A stretch of 41,720 bases of DNA from Gemmatimonadota bacterium (GTDB lineage Bacteria; Gemmatimonadota; Gemmatimonadetes; Longimicrobiales; Gaopeijiaceae): NCBI GenBank assembly GCA_009692105.1, contig SHZS01000010.1:1-41720 (forward strand), written 5' to 3'. Positions 31,053 to 39,292 of the stretch are shown piece after piece. Made by a program: the position numbers and the translations under genes. The stretch's first letter is position 1; the number at the start of each line of letters is the position of its first letter. Under the pieces are notes generated by a model, which did not search any database, was not told the origin of the DNA, and worked only from the letters and a program-made list of their open reading frames with translations.

Positions 31053-32488
31053 CCGCAAACCAGGGACGGGACCTGCGCGAGGCAGCGAACGGACCCCTCG
31101 CACTACGTCTCTCACCGCGGTACTTGGATGAGCACTGCGTGCTCCCCCTCGGCATCGACCCGGACGGTGCGCTTGCTACGGCCGTAGGCGGCCCCCTCGA
31201 CCTGACCGTGTCCGACGAGCTCACCCGGCTCTTCGGTCGCCGGCTCCGCCTGGTCGAGATGCCAGCGGGAGACATCCAGGCGGCGATCCTCTCCGCACAG
31301 CGCGAGACAGTCGCGACCGGGGACGAGTCGACCGCGGATGTGCTCGCGGGTGAAGGCGACGGCGATGACATCGGCGACCTGCACGCACTCGCCAACCAGG
31401 CGCCGGTGATCCAGCTGGTGAATGTGATGCTGCGCGAGGCGCTGCGATCGGGTGCGAGCGACGTGCACGTGGAGTCGACGGTGTCGGGGCTCCGCGTGCG
31501 GTTCCGGCTCGACGGCGTGCTGCAGGAGATTTCCCGCCTTGCCCGGCACTACCAGGCGGCCGTCCTTAGTCGCATCAAGATCATGGCCGGGCTCAACATC
31601 GCTGAGCGGCGGCTGCCGCAGGACGGCCGCGCCCGGCTCCGCCTCGGCGACCGGGAGATCGATCTGCGCGTTTCGACCTTGCCGGCGTTGCACGGCGAGA
31701 GCGTCGTGCTCCGCATCCTCGATCACGGAGCGACCGCGCGCGACCTCTCCGACCTCGGCATGTCCCATGACGCGGGCGAGCGGTTCGACTCGCTCATTCG
31801 TCGCGCGAGCGGAATCCTGCTCGTCACGGGTCCCACTGGCTCCGGCAAGACGACGACGCTGTACGGTGCCCTCGCTCGCGTGAATCGCCCGGGCGTGAAG
31901 ATTGTCACCGTCGAGGATCCGGTCGAGTATCAGATCGACGGGGTCACGCAGATCCCGGCCAACCGGAAGGCCGGGCTCACGTTCGCGGGCGCGCTGCGCT
32001 CCATCCTCCGCCACGACCCCGACGTGATCATGGTCGGGGAGATGCGGGACCGCGAGACCGCCGAGGTCGCGATTCAAGCCGCCCTCACGGGGCATCTTGT
32101 ATTCGCGACCCTGCACACCAGTGACGCGCCCGGCGGCGTCACGCGTCTCGTCAACATGGGGATCGAGCCCTACTTGGTCGCGGCCACGGTTCAGGGTATC
32201 CTCGCCCAACGGCTGGTGAGGGTGGTGTGCAGGAGCTGCCGGGGATCGGCCTGTGAAGCCTGCTCGCGTACCGGGTACGCAGGCCGGACCGGGATCTTCG
32301 AGCTCATGGCGATGACTGAGGAGTTGCGCGCGCTCGTGGTGGCCCGCGCACCCCTCGACGATATCCGCGCAGCAGCTCAAAGGGGCGGGATGAAGGGCCT
32401 CTACCAGGATGGGATGAGCAAAGTCGAGGCCGGGATCACCACCGTCGACGAGGTCCTGCGCGTGACCAGCGCGGACGCCGAGCCGTGA
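31049..32488 (+). CDS. gspE: type II secretion ATPase E
   Basis: A 479-residue hexameric ATPase driving pseudopilus assembly. The N2 domain begins near residue 110 (APVIQLVNVMLREALRSGASDVHVE), Walker A is GPTGSGKTT at about 261-269, the Asp box TVEDPVEYQ is near 288, Walker B DPDVIMVGEMRD near 324 and the His box GHLVFATLHTSDA near 347. A four-cysteine metal site follows as CRSC-RGSA-CEAC: the two pairs are only four residues apart, much tighter than the roughly 25-30 residue spacing of classical GspE. The N1 domain is short. Confidence 0.93.
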   Translation: MTANQGRDLREAANGPLALRLSPRYLDEHCVLPLGIDPDGALATAVGGPLDLTVSDELTRLFGRRLRLVEMPAGDIQAAILSAQRETVATGDESTADVLAGEGDGDDIGDLHALANQAPVIQLVNVMLREALRSGASDVHVESTVSGLRVRFRLDGVLQEISRLARHYQAAVLSRIKIMAGLNIAERRLPQDGRARLRLGDREIDLRVSTLPALHGESVVLRILDHGATARDLSDLGMSHDAGERFDSLIRRASGILLVTGPTGSGKTTTLYGALARVNRPGVKIVTVEDPVEYQIDGVTQIPANRKAGLTFAGALRSILRHDPDVIMVGEMRDRETAEVAIQAALTGHLVFATLHTSDAPGGVTRLVNMGIEPYLVAATVQGILAQRLVRVVCRSCRGSACEACSRTGYAGRTGIFELMAMTEELRALVVARAPLDDIRAAAQRGGMKGLYQDGMSKVEAGITTVDEVLRVTSADAEP

Positions 32489-33684
32489 CGTCGGGCTACC
32501 GCTATCGCGCGTCTACGCCGGACGGGCAGGTGGTCGAGGGCGTCGTTCAGGCGGCGTCACCGCTGACCGCGCTGGAGGAGTTACGGCGCCAACGCCTGTA
32601 TCCGGTGGCTCTCGCGCCGATCTCCGATGCCCGGGGGGCGCCTCGCCAGAGCTCCCTCGGCCGGGCCCAGGCGCTGGCGCTCTTCACCCGCACGGTCGCC
32701 ACCATGCTGGACGCGGGCGTGGCGCTCGACCGCACCCTGGCCTTCGCCGCGGCCCAGGCGCGTCACCCCGATGTCGCCGACGCCGCCCGTCAGGTCCACC
32801 AGAGCCTGCGGGAAGGTGCCAGCCTGAGCGAGGCGATGGCCCGCCACCCCGAGGTCTTCACCTCGCTGATCGTGGCCATGGTGTCGGCGGGCGAGGAGAG
32901 TGGCGGGCTCGACGAGGCCATGGCGCGGCTCGCCGATCATCTCGATGCCCTGGTCGAGTTGAAGGCGGAGGTACGGGCGTCCCTGCTGTACCCCGGGCTG
33001 ATGGCGATCGTCTCGGGCACTGGGATCACGATCCTGCTCCTCTTCGTCGTGCCTCGCTTCGCCGCCCTGATCGCGGATGAGGGTGGCGCGCTGCCGCTCT
33101 CGACCCGCCTGCTCGTCGCAGCGAGCGGGTTGGTGGTGGATGGCTGGTGGGTGCTTCTCCTCGGCGGCGCGCTCCTGGCCGGTGCCGTGCGCTCGTGGCT
33201 GGGCCGTCCGGAGAACCGCCGGCGATGGCATGCCCGGCGACTCAGATTGCCATTGGTGGGCGAGCTCGAGTTGAAGTACGCGACCGCTCGCTTCGCGCGC
33301 TCGCTCGGGATGCTTCTGAGAAGCGGGCGGCCGATGCTCCCCGCGCTGCGTGCCGCCCGCGCCACGGTGTTGAACGCCGAGCTCGGCGCGGGGTTGGACC
33401 GCGCGGCCGAGGCCGTGAGCCACGGCAAGCGGGTGCACGTCGCTCTCTCTGGGACCCTGCCCCCCCTGGCGACCGAGCTGATCGCCGTCGGGGAGGGGAG
33501 CGGCCGCCTCGAGGACCTTTGTTTGCGTGTCGCCGACGCCTACGACAGCGAGGTGCGGCGCACGCTGCACACCCTGGTCGGCGTCATCGAGCCGGCGCTG
33601 ATCCTGCTGTTCGCCCTGGTCGTTGGCTTTGTCGCGCTCGCGATGCTCCAGGCGATCTACAGCATCAATACGAGTCTCCTGTGA
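32485..33684 (+). CDS. gspF: type II secretion inner-membrane platform protein F
   Basis: A 399-residue platform protein with two repeated cytoplasmic helical domains and three membrane helices. Signatures are LFTRTVATMLDAGVALDRTLAF near 68, EGASLSEAMARHPEVFTSLIVAMVSAGEESGGLDEAM near 110-145 and the matching second copy FARSLGMLLRSGRPMLPAL near 270 with LIAVGEGSGRLED near 330. The helices are at about 175-195, 215-235 and 370-390. GTG start at 32485 overlaps the gspE stop; its own stop overlaps gspG. Confidence 0.93.
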   Translation: MTSGYRYRASTPDGQVVEGVVQAASPLTALEELRRQRLYPVALAPISDARGAPRQSSLGRAQALALFTRTVATMLDAGVALDRTLAFAAAQARHPDVADAARQVHQSLREGASLSEAMARHPEVFTSLIVAMVSAGEESGGLDEAMARLADHLDALVELKAEVRASLLYPGLMAIVSGTGITILLLFVVPRFAALIADEGGALPLSTRLLVAASGLVVDGWWVLLLGGALLAGAVRSWLGRPENRRRWHARRLRLPLVGELELKYATARFARSLGMLLRSGRPMLPALRAARATVLNAELGAGLDRAAEAVSHGKRVHVALSGTLPPLATELIAVGEGSGRLEDLCLRVADAYDSEVRRTLHTLVGVIEPALILLFALVVGFVALAMLQAIYSINTSLL

Positions 33685-34109
33685 GCATCCGCCAACGATC
33701 GGGCTTCACCCTCCTCGAGCTGATGGTCGTGATCCTCGTCCTCGCGCTGCTCGCGGGGCTGGTAGCGCCACAGATCTTCGGCCGCGTGTCGGAGGCGAGG
33801 ATCACGACCGCACGCACCCAGATCGAGTTGCTCGGCGTGGCGCTGGACAACTACCGGCTCGACAACGGCTTCTATCCAACCACGGAGCAGGGGCTGGCGG
33901 CACTGCGCGAGAAGCCGGTTCGTGATCCAGGTCCGTCGAGCTGGCGGGGCCCCTACCTCCGCAAGGAGGTGCCCCTGGATCCGTGGCAGCGCCCGTACCT
34001 GTACCGGAGCCCAGCTGAAGCAAATGTCTTCGGGTTCGACCTCTCGTCGCTCGGTCGTGACGGAGCACCGGGAGGGGAGGGAGAGGACTTCGACCTGGGC
34101 GGATCCTGA
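33681..34109 (+). CDS. gspG: type II secretion major pseudopilin G
   Basis: The 142-residue product has a short leader VSIRQRSG followed by FTLLELMVVILVLALLAGLVAPQIFG, with cleavage expected after Gly 8. The rest matches GspG closely: NYRLDNGFYPTTEQGLAAL, WRGPYLRKEVPLDPWQRPYLYRSP and an acidic glycine-rich end GEDFDLGG, corresponding to the calcium-binding loop region. It forms the shaft of the pseudopilus. It is the last gene of the gsp set; a 217-bp gap follows. Confidence 0.95.
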   Translation: MSIRQRSGFTLLELMVVILVLALLAGLVAPQIFGRVSEARITTARTQIELLGVALDNYRLDNGFYPTTEQGLAALREKPVRDPGPSSWRGPYLRKEVPLDPWQRPYLYRSPAEANVFGFDLSSLGRDGAPGGEGEDFDLGGS

Positions 34110-34225
34110 GGGAAGGCAACGCCGGCAAGACCCCTTCGCGCCTCCCGTGTGACGATTCCGTCAGTCAGCCCGTCTACCCGCCCGCCTAAGGGGGTGTGTG
34201 CGCTCCGGGGGGCGTGTCGCTAAGA

Positions 34226-34266
34226 TTGACTCATGAGTCGGATTTAACGGTATCTGACGGTATCTG
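34226..34266 (+). promoter_or_regulatory. likely promoter/operator before the DUF1800-DUF1501 pair
   Basis: TTGACT (34226-34231) overlaps the 12-bp perfect palindrome GACTCATGAGTC (34228-34239) and is followed by a directly repeated 10-mer ACGGTATCTG (34247-34256, 34257-34266) that offers a TATCTG -10 at somewhat long spacing (19). The 217-bp gap after gspG and this cluster suggest a separate transcript for the pair. The rest of the gap (34110-34225) shows nothing further. Confidence 0.35.
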
Positions 34267-34326
34267 TTGGTCAGACGTCAGCTCATACACACGAGATCAT
34301 ACGCACGCGAGCCAGTGAGGCGCCTG

Positions 34327-35841
34327 ATGAGCGAACCACTCCAAGAAGCCGAACCCGTTGCTTCAGACCGGGATCACCGGACGGCGACGCGCCGGGAACT
34401 CCTGACGGTCGGCGCGGCGCTGGCGACGGCTTTGCTCGTAACGCCTGGCAAGGCGTCCGCTCAGCTCGTGGTGCGGGCCCCCACCCTACGGCCGAGCGCG
34501 CCGCCTGCCACCGGCGATGCCCTCCTGCGCCTGGTTCGTCGCATCACAAACGGCGTTACTGAAGAGGAGCTGGACCGCGCCAAGTCGATGGGCTTCCGGC
34601 CCTACCTCGATTACCACCTCATGCCGGCGGCGATCGACGACAGCGCGGTGGAGAGCTTCGTCGCCACGACCTACCCCGCCCTGACGCTGGACGGGCTCGA
34701 TCTCTATCAGCAGGACTCGAACGTCCTCTTCAACCAGCTCGCCGATTCGACGCTCTATCGCGCCGCGTTCTCGAAGCGGCAGCTCTACGAGCGCATGGTG
34801 GAGTTCTGGACCGACCACTTCAACATTTATTTCTCGAAGGTCAACTACCTGAAGCTGATCGACGACCGCGAGGTCGTTCGCAAGTACGCGCTCGGGAGGT
34901 TCCCGGACATGCTGAAGGCAAGCGCGCACAGTCCGGCTATGCTCGAGTATCTGGACAACACACGCAGCCGCAACCGCAACGTCAACCAGAACTACGCGCG
35001 TGAACTGATGGAGCTGCATACGCTTGGCGTCGACGGCGGTTACACACAGACGGACGTCGAGCATGTGACGCTCTGTTGGACCGGCTGGACTATCGCCGGT
35101 CGCGGCAACTTCAGCTTCGACCCCACCGGTCACGACTTCGCGGCGAAGACCGTTCTCGGGAAGGCCATACCCGCCTCGACGTATGGTCCGGAAGGGGTCC
35201 AGGACGGCGAGAAGGTGCTCGATATCCTGATCGCACACCCGAGCACTGCTAAGTTCATCTCGACCAAGATGATTCGATGGCTCCTCCGGTACGATCCGCC
35301 GAGGGCGCTCGTCACCAAAGTCGCGGCCACGTTCACACGCACCGGCGGCGACATCCCGTCGATGATTCGTGACATCATGACCCCGGCGAACCTTCTCGCC
35401 GCACCGGCGAAGTACAAGCAGCCGTACCAGCTCGTGGTCTCGGCGTTGCGCGCCACCCAGCCGACGGTGACCTCGGTTTCGGCCGTCTCGACTCGGCAGC
35501 TCGATACCCTCGGTCAGGTGCTCTTCCGGTGGGAGGATCCCGACGGATACCCGGACAACGTGGATTGGTGGGCGGGAACCATTCTCCAGCGCTGGAACTT
35601 CGCGAGCTTCCTGACGGGCCTGACGACCGGGACGCTGGTGGTGAACGTCGCACCGCTGATGCAGGTGAACACCGCCGCCGGAATCGCGGAGGCGATCAAC
35701 ATGCGCGCGTTCGGGAGCGAGATGCCGGCTTCCCTGAAGACCCATCTCACGGCCTATCTCGCCGCGGCGCCCATCACGGCGAGCCGAGTTCGCGAAGCCT
35801 TCGCGCTCGCGCTCAGCTCGACCACCTTCCAGTGGTTCTGA
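34327..35841 (+). CDS. DUF1800 protein with Tat-like signal
   Basis: The 504-residue product has an N-terminal twin-arginine-like signal (TATRRELLTVGAALATALLV then a cut near KASAQ). Family features of DUF1800 follow: LRLVRRITNGVTEEELDRAKSMGF near residue 64, MVEFWTDHFNIYF near 157, NYARELMELHTLGVDGGYTQ near 220-240 and FISTKMIRWLL near 310. The biochemical function of DUF1800 proteins is not established. It is almost always found beside DUF1501, here 10 bp downstream, suggesting a two-protein exported unit. ATG 34327 was chosen because the signal sits properly after it. Confidence 0.9.
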   Translation: MSEPLQEAEPVASDRDHRTATRRELLTVGAALATALLVTPGKASAQLVVRAPTLRPSAPPATGDALLRLVRRITNGVTEEELDRAKSMGFRPYLDYHLMPAAIDDSAVESFVATTYPALTLDGLDLYQQDSNVLFNQLADSTLYRAAFSKRQLYERMVEFWTDHFNIYFSKVNYLKLIDDREVVRKYALGRFPDMLKASAHSPAMLEYLDNTRSRNRNVNQNYARELMELHTLGVDGGYTQTDVEHVTLCWTGWTIAGRGNFSFDPTGHDFAAKTVLGKAIPASTYGPEGVQDGEKVLDILIAHPSTAKFISTKMIRWLLRYDPPRALVTKVAATFTRTGGDIPSMIRDIMTPANLLAAPAKYKQPYQLVVSALRATQPTVTSVSAVSTRQLDTLGQVLFRWEDPDGYPDNVDWWAGTILQRWNFASFLTGLTTGTLVVNVAPLMQVNTAAGIAEAINMRAFGSEMPASLKTHLTAYLAAAPITASRVREAFALALSSTTFQWF

Positions 35842-35851
35842 GGCACCGACT

Positions 35852-37165
35852 ATGAGTGACATCGACCACGACGACTGCACGGGCTGCCGGGAGTACAGCG
35901 AGCTGTCGCGCCGCCAATTCATCGCCGGCACGGCGGCCGCGGCCGCAGCGGTAACGGCCTTCTTCCCGATCTTTCCCGCCTGGCTGCCAAAGGTCGTGCT
36001 CGCCGAGGCGGCCGACAGCTCGCGAGACGTCATCGTCTCGATCTTCCTGCGCGGCGGCGCCGACGGTCTCACGCTCTGCGTCCCGTTCTTCGACGCGAAC
36101 TACTACGCCGGGCGCGCTACGATCGCCATTCCGCGCCCCGACAGCTCGGCCGCGAACAGGGGGATTGCGCTCGACAACAAATTCGCGTTCCCGCAGGCGA
36201 TGAGCGCTCTGATGCCGGCGTTCCGGGCCGGCAACCTGCTGGTGGTCCACGCCACCGGCTCGATCGATCCGTCGCGCTCGCACTTCGACGCCCAGCGGTT
36301 CATGGAGGTCGGCAAGCCGCAGGACATAAACATCGGGACCGGCTGGTTGGGGCGGCATCTGGCCGCCACCCAGCCCATGCGCTCGAATGCGCTGCTACGC
36401 GGGATAGGGGTGTCGAGTGGATTGGCCAAGACGTTGGTCGGCGCACCCAGGACGCTGCCGATCCCCGATCCCACCAACCTCGCCATCGCCGGTGCCGCGG
36501 CGACCCGCACCGAGCGCGGGACCTGGCTGAAGGATGATTTCGCTCAAGGCGCGGAGCCCGTCCGCTCCGCCGCGCTGGACACGCTTGCCACTATCGAGCT
36601 ACTCCGGTTGATCGACTTCACGGGCTATCGTCCGGCGTCGGGCGCGGTGTATCCCAATACGAGCTTCGGCAGGGGGCTGCGCTCGACCGCGGCGCTCATC
36701 AAGGCAGACCTGGGCGTCGAGGCGATCCAGATTGACCTCGGGGGCTGGGACACCCACTCGAACCAGGATCCTCTCGCCGGGTCGATGTTCACGACGATGC
36801 AGAACCTTTCTGGCTCGCTGGGTGCCTTCCACGCCGACGTGATCGGAAGTGGCCTCGCTCAGAACGTGACGGTGGTGGTGGTGTCCGAGTTCGGACGAAA
36901 CGTGCGGCAGAACGGGAGCCTGGGCACCGACCACGGTCGCGGGAATTGCATGTTCGCGATGGGTCGCAACATCGCGGGCGGGCGTGTGTTGGTGAACAAC
37001 TGGCCTGGGCTCGCCCGCGAGAATCTGGAGAACGGACAGGACCTGAAGGTCACGCTCGATCACCGGGACGTGCTCGCCGAGATTGTCAAGAACCGCCTCG
37101 GCAATCCGAACCTTTCGGTCGTGTTCCCGGATTACGTGCCGACCATGCGCGGGGTGACCAAATAG
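35852..37165 (+). CDS. DUF1501 protein with Tat signal
   Basis: A 437-residue exported protein. The Tat motif is SRRQFIAG near residue 19, followed by an alanine-rich core (TAAAAAAVTAFFPIFPAW). The body shows the alkaline-phosphatase/sulfatase-like layout of DUF1501: IFLRGGADGLTLCVPF near 55, VHATGSIDPSRSHFDAQRFME near 132, IDLGGWDTHSNQ near 296, VVVVSEFGRNVRQNGSLGTDHGRGN near 342-366. The aspartates and histidines of these segments suggest a metal-dependent hydrolase. Function unproven. It converges with the cupredoxin gene, with about 20 bp between. Confidence 0.9.
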   Translation: MSDIDHDDCTGCREYSELSRRQFIAGTAAAAAAVTAFFPIFPAWLPKVVLAEAADSSRDVIVSIFLRGGADGLTLCVPFFDANYYAGRATIAIPRPDSSAANRGIALDNKFAFPQAMSALMPAFRAGNLLVVHATGSIDPSRSHFDAQRFMEVGKPQDINIGTGWLGRHLAATQPMRSNALLRGIGVSSGLAKTLVGAPRTLPIPDPTNLAIAGAAATRTERGTWLKDDFAQGAEPVRSAALDTLATIELLRLIDFTGYRPASGAVYPNTSFGRGLRSTAALIKADLGVEAIQIDLGGWDTHSNQDPLAGSMFTTMQNLSGSLGAFHADVIGSGLAQNVTVVVVSEFGRNVRQNGSLGTDHGRGNCMFAMGRNIAGGRVLVNNWPGLARENLENGQDLKVTLDHRDVLAEIVKNRLGNPNLSVVFPDYVPTMRGVTK

Positions 37166-37184
37166 AGGTGAATCGACCTCGCCC

Positions 37185-37520
37185 CTATCGCACCACGACC
37201 ACCGCGCTCATCCCTGGGTGGATCGTGCAGTCGTAGGGAAACGTGCCAGCGGTAAGGAAGGAGCGGGTCACCTTCTGGTTGGTCGTCTCCTGGATGTCGG
37301 CGGGCGCTCCCGTCACCTTCGCGAAGATCACGTTGTGAGACTCGGCCGGGAAGTCATACGTGACGGTTTCCCCGACGACGATCGTGGTGGTGAACGGAGT
37401 GAATGAGAAGCCGGGCATCGATACGGCGGCGGACTCGGGCGCCATCGGTCCGGAGACATCGTGCCCGCCACACCCAGCGAAAAGGACGATCGTGGCCAAC
37501 AGAGCAAGGAGTCTTCCCAT
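37185..37520 (-). CDS. cupredoxin-fold copper lipoprotein
   Basis: The 111-residue product has a lipobox signal (LLALLATIVLFAGC), a short linker, and a plastocyanin-like domain. Type 1 copper ligands are visible: the histidine in AESHNVIF near residue 60 and the cysteine, histidine and methionine in YDCTIHPGM near 96-104. It should carry an electron via copper at the outer side of a membrane. ATG 37520 is preceded by GAGG at 5 nt. Its start is only 19 bp from the start of the divergent gene at 37540. The frame continues upstream without support. Confidence 0.85.
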   Translation of the reverse strand: MGRLLALLATIVLFAGCGGHDVSGPMAPESAAVSMPGFSFTPFTTTIVVGETVTYDFPAESHNVIFAKVTGAPADIQETTNQKVTRSFLTAGTFPYDCTIHPGMSAVVVVR

Positions 37521-37539
37521 CGTGACCTCGGTGGCATTT

Positions 37540-38244
37540 ATGCGAAATCCGAAGCTGGTGACGCTGCTGTTCTGCGGAGCCACGCTGCACGCGTCGGTCG
37601 CGAGCGCCCAGGCGTGTCTCGGCCTACCGTCCTTCACGGTGCGTCCCGTTCATGTCGTCCTCGCCGGCGAGTTTCCAGATTCTGCCACATCATACGCGGC
37701 CGGCATCGGGGCTGGCAGGCACAACAGGCTATTTGCGAATCTCGGCGCGGGCCAGGTCTCGTACCAGGGGTACGTGGAGAAAGCGACTTTCGGCTTTCTC
37801 GAGTTCGGCGTGCAATTCCCGGTCGGCATGGCGCAGCTCTGTCCGATCGCGGGGGGCTACCTGGCTTCCGGGCCCGACGACGCCGCGGGCCCGATCAAGA
37901 GGACGTCGCGCTCGGCCGCGGCTGGCGGGGCGATCGGCCTGCCGCTCGACGTTGGCTTCGTTGAGCTGATTCCACGCGCGGCAGTCACTTACGATTACCT
38001 GTCGCAAAAGGTGGACGCGGAGGGGTTCGACTCGGCCACCGAAACGTTCAATTCGGGCGTCGTGGACGTCGGCCTGGGCTTCGTATTCCGCGATCGGTTC
38101 AGCGTCCAGCCGGTCGTCCACATGCCCTTCGCCGGCGAGGACGACAAGGTTTCCTTCGGGGTCTTCGCCTCGGCGAGCTTCGGCTGGCCTCTAGGTGGCT
38201 TCGCGTCCCGAACGCCACAGAAAGACGCAAAGCGAGACGGCTAG
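37540..38244 (+). CDS. secreted outer-membrane barrel-like protein, function unknown
   Basis: The 234-residue product has a signal peptide (MRNPKLVTLLFCGATLHASVASAQA) and a mature part of alternating beta strands such as ATFGFLEFGVQFPVG, FVELIPRAAVTYDYL, VVDVGLGFVFRDRFSVQPVVHM and VSFGVFASASFGWPL. This is the pattern of a small eight-stranded outer-membrane barrel, although it does not end with a terminal aromatic. Two cysteines lie in the first 80 mature residues. No family is recognised. The last 54 bp overlap, antisense, the purE remnant at 38191-38337, so its C-terminus may have been acquired by that junction. Confidence 0.7.
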   Translation: MRNPKLVTLLFCGATLHASVASAQACLGLPSFTVRPVHVVLAGEFPDSATSYAAGIGAGRHNRLFANLGAGQVSYQGYVEKATFGFLEFGVQFPVGMAQLCPIAGGYLASGPDDAAGPIKRTSRSAAAGGAIGLPLDVGFVELIPRAAVTYDYLSQKVDAEGFDSATETFNSGVVDVGLGFVFRDRFSVQPVVHMPFAGEDDKVSFGVFASASFGWPLGGFASRTPQKDAKRDG

Positions 38245-38337
38245 CAGGTCCAACCGCTTGGTCGCGGCGATCCGGACCGCGAGCACGCGGGCGTTCGTGG
38301 CCCCCCGCTTGCCGATGGCGAGCGTCCCGACAGGCAC
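38191..38337 (-). pseudogene. purE: C-terminal remnant of purE
   Basis: Directly after the rsgA stop, in another frame, 48 codons read VPVGTLAIGKRGATNARVL followed by AVRIAATKRLDLLA. The segment GTLAIGKxGAxNAxxLA is the highly conserved C-terminal region of PurE (N5-carboxyaminoimidazole ribonucleotide mutase), and the following helix fits as well. The preceding 110 or so residues of PurE, including the catalytic part, are absent: that space is rsgA coding sequence. The tail after LDLLA is not PurE-like. This is therefore a truncated remnant, left after a deletion or rearrangement. It overlaps rsgA by zero bases (begins 1 nt after the stop) and the barrel gene by 54 bp. Confidence 0.65.
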
Positions 38338-38338
38338 G

Positions 38339-39292
38339 TCACCGGGCCAACTCCTCCCTCATCGACCGATAGCTCTGGTAGCGCGTAGGGCCGATCCCTC
38401 CCGATTCGAGAGCGTCCTTCACCCCGCAGTCCGGTTCGTGGATGTGGCTGCACCCCCGGAACCGGCATCCCTGCGCAGGAAGCTCGAATTCCGGGAAGGC
38501 ACTGGAGATGTCGCGGAGATCCACCCCCCACACCGTCAGGTCCGAAAACCCCGGTGTGTCCGCCACCCAACCGCCCGAACTGAGCGGAAGGAGTCGGGCA
38601 CTCACGGTCGTGTGCTTTCCCCCCCTGCCACCTCGATTGCCCACGGCGGCCGTCCGCAGCTCCAGCGAAGGATCCAGAACGTTGAGGAGCGTGGACTTTC
38701 CGACCCCCGAAGGACCGACGAAGGCGGAGATACCGCTCAAGACGACCTGCGCGAGGGCCTCCATCCCCTCCCCGGTGCGGACGGAGCTTCCCACCACCTG
38801 GTAACCGATCCGCTGGTACAGTCCCGTCGCCTCCCGGACCGCGTCCCTGGCCCCGGGAAGGTCGAGCTTGTTCAGCACCAATACTGGCGGGATGCCCGCA
38901 CTCTCGGAGAAGGCAAGGAATCGATCGGCGGTCTCCTCGCGGAAGGGGGGATCCATGGCCGCGAGCACCACCACGCAACGATCGAGGTTGGCGACTACGA
39001 CCTTCGGCTTGGAGGGCCCGGAGCCCGCCCTGGCCAACTCGTTGGTGCGAGGAAGAACCTCCTCTACTACAAATCCTGGTTCCGTGCCGATCCGAGAGGT
39101 CATCACCCGGTCTCCCGGGACTACCCTGTCTCCCGTGCGCACGGTGCGTTTCACGCGTCCGCGCAGAAGGGCCTGAACTTCGGTACCGTCGGCAAGGCGG
39201 ACTCGATAGAGCCCCCCCACGGCCTCCAGTACGATCCCCGTGCCATTCTCTTCCGCCGGCTCTTCCGCCGGCATGGTGGCACCGGTCGTCAC
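38339..39292 (-). CDS. rsgA: ribosome small-subunit GTPase RsgA
   Basis: The 317-residue product is the circularly permuted GTPase that helps mature the 30S subunit. An OB-fold spans about 18-85. G4 (NKLD, 141-144) precedes G1 (GPSGVGKST, 193-201) and G3 (DTPGF, 245-249), the permuted order. The zinc-binding CRFRGCSHIHEPDC lies near 277-290. Two starts are possible: GTG 39292 and ATG 39274. Both precede the PAEEPAEE duplication encoded by a 12-bp tandem repeat. Upstream, 18-bp repeats occupy the leader. Confidence 0.93.
   Translation of the reverse strand: MTTGATMPAEEPAEENGTGIVLEAVGGLYRVRLADGTEVQALLRGRVKRTVRTGDRVVPGDRVMTSRIGTEPGFVVEEVLPRTNELARAGSGPSKPKVVVANLDRCVVVLAAMDPPFREETADRFLAFSESAGIPPVLVLNKLDLPGARDAVREATGLYQRIGYQVVGSSVRTGEGMEALAQVVLSGISAFVGPSGVGKSTLLNVLDPSLELRTAAVGNRGGRGGKHTTVSARLLPLSSGGWVADTPGFSDLTVWGVDLRDISSAFPEFELPAQGCRFRGCSHIHEPDCGVKDALESGGIGPTRYQSYRSMREELAR
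39249..39272. repeat. 12-bp tandem duplication in the rsgA start region
   Basis: TCTTCCGCCGGC occurs twice in direct succession (39249-39260, 39261-39272), encoding PAEEPAEE at the RsgA N-terminus. Confidence 0.85.

Noticed and set aside
31112-32380. A 422-codon open frame antisense to gspE
   Set aside because: It mirrors the gspE codons, has the arginine/histidine/glycine-rich composition of GC-rich antisense frames, and shows no family motif.
34486-36072. A 528-codon frame antisense to DUF1800
   Set aside because: Shadow frame; the plus strand has a signal peptide and DUF1800 motifs.
38241-38250. CTAGCAGGTC, identical to the outer 10 bp of the element end
   Set aside because: The match stops after 10 bases and lies inside the purE remnant, where the codons for LDLLA explain it; chance is sufficient.
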